Assembly (NCBI GenBank): GCA_037442205.1
Contig: JBBIQS010000158.1
Coordinates: 1 to 8,315 of the forward strand
Length of the DNA: 8,315 nt
Reading direction: 5' to 3'
DNA from: JBBIQS01 sp037442205
GTDB lineage: Bacteria; Myxococcota; Myxococcia; Myxococcales; UBA5297
Below, piece after piece: positions 1 to 5,272 of the stretch; positions within the stretch are counted from its first letter, which is position 1; each line of letters opens with the position of its first letter. The notes under the pieces were generated by a model, which saw only the letters and a program-made list of their open reading frames with translations, made no database searches and had not been told where the DNA came from. The translations under genes and the position numbers were made by a program.

Positions 1-44
1 CCTACTTCGCTTCCTCGAAGCCGGCTGCTCCGCAGCCGAAGTAG
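1..44 (+). CDS. Possible C-terminal tail of an upstream gene (partial)
   Basis: Reading from base 3, the frame gives YFASSKPAAPQPK and then TAG at 42-44. An Ala/Pro/Lys-rich end like this is plausible for a secreted or envelope protein, but 13 residues cannot identify a family. The stop is followed 23 bases later by a very strong hairpin (68-102), which is where a transcription terminator would sit. The same bases also form an inverted repeat, so the reading could be accidental. Confidence 0.25.
   Translation, partial: YFASSKPAAPQPK
2..44. repeat. Inverted repeat / nested hairpin
   Basis: CGGCTGC (22-28) and GCAGCCG (32-38) form a perfect 7-bp stem around a TCC loop. Outside it, CTACTT (2-7) is complementary to AAGTAG (39-44). 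The structure overlaps the possible end of an upstream reading frame. Its role is unknown; it could be part of a composite terminator with the hairpin at 68-102. Confidence 0.45.
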
Positions 45-67
45 CGGACGGAAGTAGCGGGTGGTCG

Positions 68-102
68 ACGGCGGCCCTCGAGCGTTCCTCGAGGGCCGTC
101 GT
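68..102 (+). terminator. Strong GC-rich hairpin, terminator-like, no U-tract
   Basis: Bases 68-82 pair with 88-102 in a 15-bp stem with a single G-U pair and a 5-nt loop (CGTTC); the inner arms are GGCCCTCGAG and CTCGAGGGCC. No T-run follows on either strand, so it is not a canonical intrinsic terminator. Its position just after a possible stop codon suggests transcription termination or 3'-end protection for a gene upstream of the window. Confidence 0.55.
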
Positions 103-135
103 GTGTCAGGGGCTATCCGAGGGACCGGCCATGTC

Positions 136-236
136 TATCGCGGGGATAGGCGGCTCGTATCCCGGGGATAGGAGGGTCGTATCCCAGGGATAGGAGGGTC
201 GTATCCCAGGGATAGGAGGGTCGTATCCCGGGGATA
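136..236. repeat. 22-bp tandem array with GGGATA / TATCCC dyads
   Basis: Four consecutive 22-bp units start at 143, 165, 187 and 209, and a fifth begins at 231. Each unit is GGGATA, a 9-base spacer (GGAGGGTCG in three units, GGCGGCTCG in the first), TATCCC, then one purine. Units 165-186 and 187-208 are identical. Across unit junctions the sequence is a 13-bp palindrome, TATCCC-R-GGGATA, at 158-170, 180-192, 202-214 and 224-236, with a near-match at 136-148. The palindromes therefore repeat every two helical turns. This suits an operator or iteron array on DNA. As RNA, each unit could fold as a 6-bp stem with a GGAGGG-bearing loop. Simple slippage amplification is the plain alternative. Confidence 0.85.
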
Positions 237-279
237 GGCAGGCAAGATCGATGAGAGTCTAGTTATTTCCATTGGTTAG

Positions 280-295
280 CTCGGCTTCGGCCGGG
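280..295 (+). other. UUCG-tetraloop hairpin
   Basis: CGGC (282-285), TTCG (286-289) and GCCG (290-293) make a C(UUCG)G tetraloop hairpin, extendable by a T-G and a C-G pair to 280/295. It follows a locally AT-rich stretch (about 250-280). UUCG loops are unusually stable in RNA, so it may cap a transcript structure, but no U-tract follows and no gene ends here. Confidence 0.4.
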
Positions 296-310
296 AAAGT
301 CGAGCTGGCC

Positions 311-394
311 GGTGCCGCGGTGATGGTTCACTGGTCGGTCGTTCAGGTGATGGCCCAGCACCTACGCCCGCCAGCTCCATCGCCATCGGCCAGG
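311..394. repeat. Direct repeat, left copy (folB 3'-end-like)
   Basis: Bases 311-370 align without gaps to 4861-4920, with 49 of 60 identical by eye; the core 331-370 has 36 of 40 identical. After an 8-base gap, 373-394 aligns to 4931-4952 with 17 of 22 identical. The right-hand copy is the end of folB plus its downstream flank, so this copy looks like a decayed folB 3' end on the minus strand. The 8-base gap puts it out of frame. Both copies have the same orientation, 4,550 bases apart. Confidence 0.75.
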
Positions 395-445
395 TTCGAG
401 CGAGGCACGCGGCGGCGCGCCCCGCCCAACCCCCAGGGCGATTGC

Positions 446-454
446 TGCTATAAG
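446..454 (+). promoter_or_regulatory. Extended -10 promoter candidate for the lipoprotein gene
   Basis: TGCTATAAG carries a TGn extension and a TATAAG hexamer that matches the sigma-70 -10 consensus at five of six positions, rare in such GC-rich DNA. No recognisable -35 lies 16-18 bases upstream, as is acceptable for an extended -10 promoter. It sits about 50 bases before the ATG at 506, and so also supports that start. Confidence 0.45.
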
Positions 455-505
455 GTCCACCCGGTCGGGCGCCCGCCGCTCGCCGCAACGCCCTGGAGCC
501 GAACC

Positions 506-2482
506 ATGCGACTGCTGGGACTCCTCCTCTGCGCCGGGGCGCTCGCCGCCTGCACCCGCGACAGGATCTCCGCCACCATCCCCGAGCTGTCGGTGGAGCC
601 GACGGTCCTCGACTTCGGCCGTGTCTACCTCGGCCAGCGCGGCACCGCGCTCTTGCGCCTGCACGGTACTGGCACCAGCGAGGTGGTGGTGACTCTGGGG
701 CTGGCCCCGGCGCCGTTCGGCACCGAGGGCGCCTCCGAGATCGCCGTCCCCGCCGGCGACACCGTCGAGGTCATCGCCACCTTCGTCCCCACCGAGGCCG
801 GGCCGGCGCACGCCACGCTCTCCTACCAGAGCACCGTCTACCCCGGCGTCGCCGCCGAGGTCGGGCTGATCGGCGAAGGGGTGGCGGTTCCCGACTGCGA
901 TGACCACAACCCCTGCACCGACGAGCACTTCGACCTGGCGAGCGGCTCCTGCGTCTCGGAGGAGCACTTCGGCCCCTGCGACGACGGCAGCGCCTGCACC
1001 GTGGGCGACTTCTGCTCCGCCGGGAAGTGCGTCGGCCAGGCGCTGTACTGCGACGACGGCAACGCCTGCACCATCGACACCTGCGCCGCCCGGACCGGCT
1101 GCGTCCATAGCCCCGACCCGGCCTGCGGCGAGGACCGCTGCCTGGTGACCCAGTGCTCTCCCGCCGGCTGCACCAAGAAGACCGCCCCCGACGGCACCCT
1201 GTGCGGCAACTACGTCCCCTGCGGCATGGCCGACCTGTGCCTCTCCGGCCGCTGCACCCCGGTGGATCAGAGCACCGATCCGGCCTGCAATCCCCCGCCG
1301 CCCTGCATCGGCGACGCCGCCTGCGACGACGGCAATCCCTGCAGCGCCGACCGCTGCACTGCCACCGGCTGCGTCCATCCCGCCGCCGTCGATGGCACGG
1401 TGTGCGGGGCGCAGCTCCAGTGCGGCGCGCTCTCCTGCCAGCAGGGGGCGTGCGTCAGCGTCTCGGCCTCGGGCCAGTGGCGCCACGAGCTGGTGGACGG
1501 CGGCGGCAGGGTGGCGGTGGGGACCACCGGGCAGGTCGACCCCGCGGGCGTGCTGCACGTCGCCTACGGGCTCGGCTGCCTCAAGTACGCCACCCTCGGC
1601 GCCTCCGGGTGGAGCATCGAGAAGATAAATTCACTGAATCATGGCTCCGATATCTCGCTGGCCTTCGACTCCACCGGCGCGGCGCACCTCAGCTACGTCG
1701 TCGTCAGCAGAACCGAGTTCTACCGCTACCTGCGGCGCAACCCGGACGGCACTGAGCTGGACGAGCCGCTGGCCTTCACCTCGCCTATTTCGTGGCAAGG
1801 CAAGCTCGCGGTCGACGCCGACGGAAATCCCCACCTCGCCTACGTCCCGCAGGTCAACGGGCGGTTCGACGGGGTGCGCTGGGCCCAGCGGGACGCCGGC
1901 GGGCAATGGACGGAGGAAACGGTCTTCCCCACGCTAGGTCTGTTCGGGTTGGCCGTCGACGCGGCTCGGGTGCGGCATCTGCTCTACAACGACGCCTACG
2001 ACACCGTCGGCCTGATCCACGCCTCCGCCCCGCTCGGCGGCCCGTGGGCCCGGGAAGCGATTCCCGGAATCGGGAGGGGGATGTGGACCCCGGTGCTGGC
2101 CGCCGACGGAAGCGTGCTGCGCGCGATCTTCGCCGACCAATGGAGCAGCGCGCTGATGTACGCCGAGAAGCCGGCCGCAGGCAGCTGGAAGGTGGAGCTG
2201 GTCGACCCGAGCATGAACAACGATGGCAACCAGGCCCGTCCCGCCCTCGCCGTTTCCCCGTCGGGCGAGGTGTACGTGGCCTACTTCGACAGCTCGCCGC
2301 ACGAGCTGCGCCTGGCCAAGCGCGACCTTTCCGGCAACTGGCAGAACGAGCTGGTGCTCGCGGCGGGGAACTATCCGGCGGCCCGCTACCTCTCGGCGGT
2401 CTTCGACGGCGCCGGCATGCTGCACCTGGTGTACTCCGACAACCAGCAGGCGTGGTTGTGGCACTCGTACCGGTGCCCGTGA
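506..2482 (+). CDS. Cysteine-rich lipoprotein with Hydin-like domain and beta-propeller repeats
   Basis: A 658-aa protein, probably a surface or periplasmic lipoprotein of unknown function. The start is ATG 506, preceded by GGAG at 495-498. It begins with a signal peptide ending in the lipobox LAAC (residues 13-16, lipidated Cys16). Residues about 28-127 resemble an Ig-like ASPM/SPD-2/Hydin domain (EPTVLDFGRVYLGQRGT). Residues 131-316 hold 29 cysteines, including four CDDxxxC motifs (from Cys131, 158, 182 and 273), a style common in myxobacterial exported proteins. Residues 322-658 contain HVAY, HLSY, HLAY, HLLY, VAYF and HLVY motifs about 48-50 residues apart, as expected of a beta-propeller. 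The frame stays open upstream to a TTG at 272, but that extension is proline/arginine-rich, would bury the signal peptide and overlaps the repeat. Its TGA overlaps the ATG of the next gene by one base. It may be an adhesin or binding protein; no catalytic motif is visible. Confidence 0.88.
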   Translation: MRLLGLLLCAGALAACTRDRISATIPELSVEPTVLDFGRVYLGQRGTALLRLHGTGTSEVVVTLGLAPAPFGTEGASEIAVPAGDTVEVIATFVPTEAGPAHATLSYQSTVYPGVAAEVGLIGEGVAVPDCDDHNPCTDEHFDLASGSCVSEEHFGPCDDGSACTVGDFCSAGKCVGQALYCDDGNACTIDTCAARTGCVHSPDPACGEDRCLVTQCSPAGCTKKTAPDGTLCGNYVPCGMADLCLSGRCTPVDQSTDPACNPPPPCIGDAACDDGNPCSADRCTATGCVHPAAVDGTVCGAQLQCGALSCQQGACVSVSASGQWRHELVDGGGRVAVGTTGQVDPAGVLHVAYGLGCLKYATLGASGWSIEKINSLNHGSDISLAFDSTGAAHLSYVVVSRTEFYRYLRRNPDGTELDEPLAFTSPISWQGKLAVDADGNPHLAYVPQVNGRFDGVRWAQRDAGGQWTEETVFPTLGLFGLAVDAARVRHLLYNDAYDTVGLIHASAPLGGPWAREAIPGIGRGMWTPVLAADGSVLRAIFADQWSSALMYAEKPAAGSWKVELVDPSMNNDGNQARPALAVSPSGEVYVAYFDSSPHELRLAKRDLSGNWQNELVLAAGNYPAARYLSAVFDGAGMLHLVYSDNQQAWLWHSYRCP

Positions 2483-3066
2483 TGTCGCACCTGAGCGGCC
2501 TCGGCGCGGCTGAGCCGTGGGACGACCCCGTGGCCGAGGCGTTCCTGCGCGCGGGGCCTCCGCCTGTCTTCTTGTCGTTGGGCTCTTTGGAGCAGATCGC
2601 ACCGGAACGAGCTCGAGCGTTGTTGGCGGGCGCCGCGCGCGAGAGTGGGCTGAGGTGCATGCTGCAGTTCAAGAGCGATCGGCGCGGGTCTTCAACGGTC
2701 GACGGGCAGGCATTGACCATCGGGCGGGCTCCCCACGCGCGGGTCTTCGAGCGCTGCGCCGCCATCGTTCATCACGGTGGCGCAGGCACGGTGCACACCG
2801 CGGCGGCGGCCGGAGTGCCGTCCCTGGTCGTCGCGTTCGTGGACGAGCAACGTGACTGGGGCCGGCGGCTCGCCGCCGCTGGGGCTGGGCACGACCCGTT
2901 GTCATTCTGGAAGGTGACCCCGCGCGCGCTGGCCAGCGCGATGCGCCGCCTGGTCGAGCACGAGGCGCTCGGGGTCACCGCCAGAGCGCTCGCCCAGCGG
3001 CTCCGGCTCGAGGACGGCGTGTCGCGCGCGTGCCAGGTGCTCGAGGAGCTCGCCGGTCGAGGCTGA
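2482..3066 (+). pseudogene. Truncated GT1-family glycosyltransferase (C-terminal domain only)
   Basis: A 194-aa frame matching the nucleotide-sugar-binding C-terminal half of MGT/YjiC-type glycosyltransferases (family GT1, GT-B fold). Visible landmarks are the linker into the domain and PPPVFLSLGS (residues 26-35), the signature HHGGAGT (97-103) followed by AAAAGVPSLVVAF, and DEQRDW (121-126), where the family usually has DQxxW. Asp is therefore replaced by Glu122 at a usual sugar-contact position. Family members are about 400 aa; the whole N-terminal acceptor domain is missing, and upstream DNA belongs to the lipoprotein in another frame. ATG 2482 overlaps the lipoprotein stop (TGATG), so it could be translated by coupling. 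A remnant is most likely. A stand-alone C-domain subunit, as in the Alg13/PssE systems, is possible, but no N-domain partner is nearby. Confidence 0.75.
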
Positions 3067-3292
3067 GGGGTCGCCGAGACCACGGCGGCGCGGGGCCGAA
3101 GCGATCCGCGGGTTCCCGCGCCGGCGCACGGTCGCGCGACGCGGAATGCGTCGCGGCCCGCTCTCCACACGCATCATCGGGCCGGCGGCCGGTCGCCTCC
3201 TCGAGGGCTCTTCGCTGCACGCCGGCTCGCGCGTCGATGCCAAGGATCGCCGAGGCCGGATGCTCTGCTCCTCGATGGCGTGCAAATCTCCT

Positions 3293-3316
3293 AGGCGCAG
3301 GCGCAGGCGCAGGCGC
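3293..3316. repeat. (AGGCGC)4 hexanucleotide repeat
   Basis: Four perfect head-to-tail copies of AGGCGC, followed by a partial continuation. The tract lies upstream of the lipoprotein gene at 3410, in non-coding DNA. Tracts of this kind can vary in copy number by slippage; no effect on the neighbouring gene can be read from the sequence. Confidence 0.85.
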
Positions 3317-3397
3317 GGAAGCTGGGCTACTCTCGGGACTCGAAGGATTCATCATCTCCGATTATGCTTCGATGACTTGACGCTTCGGCTCGCCTCC

Positions 3398-3405
3398 GGG
3401 GAGGG
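3398..3405 (+). promoter_or_regulatory. Ribosome binding site fixing the 3410 start
   Basis: GGGGAGGG lies four bases before ATG 3410. It is a strong Shine-Dalgarno sequence and, with the signal peptide that begins there, it decides in favour of this start over the upstream in-frame codons from 3146. Confidence 0.7.
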
Positions 3406-3409
3406 ACAA

Positions 3410-4027
3410 ATGCCGCTTGCCGCTTTTCGTGGTGCGATGCTGCTCACACTCTGGTCTGCGTGCGCGGCGATCGGGTGCGCGGACCCGTTGGACTCGATGA
3501 TGGCGACACCGGGCCTGGACAAGGCCATGGAAGCCGCCTACGACGCGCCCTACTACCGGGGCGAAGTGCCCTGCTTCGACGGAAAGAGTTTCGGTACGGG
3601 GGCAATTCCCTCGGTCGAGGGAACGTGGCACTTCTCCGATGGGTGCATCTTCGTCGACTCCTCGGACGGCTCCGTCAACGGAACGGCGTGCGCCGTGGAC
3701 ATCGCCATCACGGCCCAACACCGGGCCAATGAGACGCGCGACGAGGCCACCCAGACCAACGCCGGTGCGATCACCTCGGGCCAGAGCAATACGGTCTACA
3801 TCCTGCCCTATTCCTACAGGACGGACCTCGCCGACACGGTAGGCAAGGCGGGTGCCCAGATCTGGATCAAGACGACTCAGACCGGGGGCGGCTGCACGGT
3901 CAACAGCATCAGCGCGATCAACATGCACCTCCAGGACGGCTGGGCGTGCGGGTTCACCTATACCTTTGACAAGTCCTGCAAGGTGCCGGACTGGTTTACC
4001 TGGACCAGCCGCTTCACCCGCCAGTAG
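3410..4027 (+). CDS. Probable lipoprotein of unknown family, 205 aa
   Basis: I do not recognise a family. The protein begins with a signal peptide: Arg7, a hydrophobic stretch (GAMLLTLWSACAAI) and then AIGC, a permissive lipobox with Cys23 as the likely lipidated residue. It would be outer-membrane-anchored or periplasmic. The mature part has six further cysteines (55, 79, 94, 162, 180, 190), enough for three disulfides, and many aromatic and Thr/Ser residues, consistent with a small beta-rich exported domain. Codons are strongly GC3-biased and the frame is clean, so it looks like a real gene. The frame remains open for 102 more codons after the TAG stop, but that is a separate fragment. Simple secretion without lipidation is the alternative. 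Confidence 0.8.
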   Translation: MPLAAFRGAMLLTLWSACAAIGCADPLDSMMATPGLDKAMEAAYDAPYYRGEVPCFDGKSFGTGAIPSVEGTWHFSDGCIFVDSSDGSVNGTACAVDIAITAQHRANETRDEATQTNAGAITSGQSNTVYILPYSYRTDLADTVGKAGAQIWIKTTQTGGGCTVNSISAINMHLQDGWACGFTYTFDKSCKVPDWFTWTSRFTRQ

Positions 4028-4333
4028 CTACCGGTCAGGCCGCCGAACAATCTCCAGCGGCAGGCGGTCCTCGGGCTCGCGGTGCTCTGCGAGAAGGCCG
4101 GCCAAGTTGTGACGATGGCCGAGGTCGCCGAAGGTCTCTCGCGTCTGGGGCACCTGCCGAAGCGCCCCGTCACTCCGGATGCGCGGGACCTTCGGTACAA
4201 GATCCTGCGGGCGTTCAAGCGGGTGTTCGCGGGACTGGTGCCGGTGGAGGAGCTCAATCAGCTCATCGAGTCGATCCCAGGCGTCGTGCCGCGGCTCAAC
4301 CTTGCGGGCGGGGCACAGGTGCTGGATGAGTAG
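4028..4333 (+). pseudogene. Truncated winged-helix-like fragment
   Basis: An open frame of about 101 codons ending in TAG at 4331-4333. It includes LQRQAVLGLAVL, GQVVTMAEVAEGL and RDLRYKILRAFKRVF, then ELNQLIESIPGVVPRLNL. The spacing of helices and the VVTMAEV segment suggest a DNA-binding winged-helix domain of the kind found at the end of bacterial regulators. This is a pattern judgement, not a firm family assignment. The recognisable sequence starts upstream of the only available start (GTG 4082) and that GTG has no Shine-Dalgarno, so the gene's 5' part is missing. It is in the same frame as the preceding lipoprotein, directly after its stop. Codon use is normal for the window, so it was once coding. 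It could still be expressed as an 83-aa protein, but a remnant is likelier. Confidence 0.55.
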
Positions 4334-4444
4334 CTTGTCCGCCTTGCTCTGCGTGTCCGTTGCCAATGGACTTCCGACCTTCGTGGGCACGCAACTCGGC
4401 TGCCAGTCGGTACGAGCGGCTCCGGGCCGGCGGGGAGTTGCGAC

Positions 4445-4828
4445 ATGACTGCATCCGCGTGCGTTCGCCGACAAATCGCAACATCCTCATCAACGGACTC
4501 GCCTTCCGTTTCTCTCAGCACCGCGGATGCCGCTCAGAGCTGCGCCAGCCTCTGCACCGTGTCCGGGAACTGCTCACAAGATCAATGAGCACGACGGCGC
4601 GCCGAGCTCTTCGCGCTGGGCCCCCAGTGCCTGTCGACCAAGGGGGGCGGCGTCGGAGTCGTCGTGCTCGGCAACGGCCTGACGAACTGGGGGCCGGACA
4701 CGTCGATTCGCGGCACGCTGGTGACCTCGCACTGTAGCCCTCCGACGTGGGGCAAGCTCGTCGACACCCAGAGCTGGAGCGACGAAGCGAGCGCGATGGT
4801 GCCGTTCGTCCTGCCGTCCTGTGAGTGA
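4445..4828 (+). pseudogene. Small Cys-containing secreted-type gene broken by in-frame TGA
   Basis: From ATG 4445, with GGGGAG seven bases upstream, the frame reads 47 codons to a TGA at 4586-4588. It then continues in the same frame for 79 more codons to TGA 4826-4828. The first part ends in QSCASLCTVSGNCSQDQ. The second includes ELFALGPQCLST, LGNGLTNWGPDTSIRG and a C-terminal VPFVLPSCE. Third-position G/C bias is high on both sides of the internal stop, from about 4514 onward, so both pieces look like one former coding sequence. A CGA-to-TGA change would explain the break. The first 20 or so residues have low codon bias and no hydrophobic signal segment, so the true N-terminus may also be lost. 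The family is not recognised; the cysteine pattern suggests an exported protein like its neighbours. Confidence 0.6.
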
Positions 4829-4860
4829 GCCGTCAGCGGGCGACCGAGCTCTCGGCCGCG

Positions 4861-4952
4861 TCTGCCCCGGTGAAGAGCCACTGATCGGTCGCTCAGGGGA
4901 TGGCCCAGCGCCTACGCCCGCCGCCGAACCAGCTCCACCGCCACCGATCTGG
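4861..4952. repeat. Direct repeat, right copy (folB 3' end and flank)
   Basis: Partner of the repeat at 311-394, in the same orientation. It covers the last 13 or so codons of folB, the folB stop and about 50 bases beyond. Unlike the left copy it has an intact folB reading frame, including eight bases (4923-4930) absent from the left copy. Confidence 0.75.
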
Positions 4953-5265
4953 CGAAGCGCAGCGCGCCGGGCTTGTCCACGGTCACCTGGACCTCCACGA
5001 CCTTTGGATTCTCCAGGCACGCCTGCGCGATGGCCTCGGCGAGCGCCTCGAGCAGGCGGAACTGCGAGCCCTCCACCAGCGCCAGCACCCGCTTCTTGAT
5101 CGCGCGGTAGTCGAGCGCGTCCTCGAAGCAGTCGCTGCGCCCCGCGCCACGCAGATCGGCCGACAGGGCCAGGCTCACCGACACCTCCTGCTTCTCGCGC
5201 CGCTCCTCGGGACTCAGTCCGAGGATGCAGCGCCCCCGCAGCTCTCGAATCAGGATGCGGTCCAT
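4912..5265 (-). CDS. folB: Dihydroneopterin aldolase (FolB)
   Basis: Converts 7,8-dihydroneopterin to 6-hydroxymethyl-7,8-dihydropterin and glycolaldehyde in cytoplasmic folate synthesis. The product is 117 aa, normal for FolB. Expected active-site positions are present: Glu21 in GLSPEERREKQ, Tyr53 in DYRAI, Glu73 in FRLLEALAE and Lys98 in VDKPGAL. I chose ATG 5265, which gives the usual MDRILIREL start; a GTG at 5286 would add seven residues and overlap the upstream gene. The start lies seven bases after the stop of the oxidoreductase gene, so the two are probably co-transcribed and translationally coupled. There is only a weak GAG-containing binding site. No other folate gene is visible. 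The 3' end lies in a sequence repeated at 311-394. Confidence 0.9.
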   Translation of the reverse strand: MDRILIRELRGRCILGLSPEERREKQEVSVSLALSADLRGAGRSDCFEDALDYRAIKKRVLALVEGSQFRLLEALAEAIAQACLENPKVVEVQVTVDKPGALRFARSVAVELVRRRA

Positions 5266-5272
5266 CGGTCGC

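Larger units (their letters stand above)
3067..3409. other. Spacer with a hexanucleotide tract, no convincing gene
   Basis: These 343 bases separate the glycosyltransferase fragment from the next lipoprotein gene. The downstream frame is open back to 3146, but that extension is Arg-rich, has no homology I recognise and would bury the signal peptide. The spacer contains four perfect AGGCGC units (3293-3316). A weak TAnnnT element (TACTCT, 3328-3333) lies about 77 bases before ATG 3410, with no recognisable -35. Nothing else is supportable. Confidence 0.6.

Noticed and set aside
143..236. CRISPR array
   Set aside because: The units are contiguous 22-mers with no unique spacers; the short interior segment is itself repeated.
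272..505. Upstream in-frame extension of the lipoprotein from TTG 272
   Set aside because: ATG 506 has a Shine-Dalgarno and a proper lipoprotein signal peptide; the extension is low-complexity, crosses the folB-like repeat and the promoter candidate, and would place the signal peptide inside the protein.
362..1558. 398-codon open frame on the minus strand
   Set aside because: It lies antisense to the cysteine-rich lipoprotein, has Ala/Gly/Val-rich composition without domains, and is explained by GC-biased third positions of the real gene.
1792..2481. Upstream part of the open frame that ends in the glycosyltransferase fragment
   Set aside because: Before 2482 the translation is an Arg-rich out-of-frame reading of the lipoprotein gene with no glycosyltransferase N-domain features.
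4445..4588. Lanthipeptide-like precursor (47 aa, rich in Ser, Thr and Cys)
   Set aside because: No modification enzyme, transporter or leader motif is nearby, and coding signal continues in frame beyond the stop, which points to an interrupted gene.
4586..4588. TGA as a selenocysteine codon
   Set aside because: No convincing SECIS-type hairpin directly follows, the residue is not in a redox motif, and the neighbouring genes are also remnants; a nonsense mutation is simpler.
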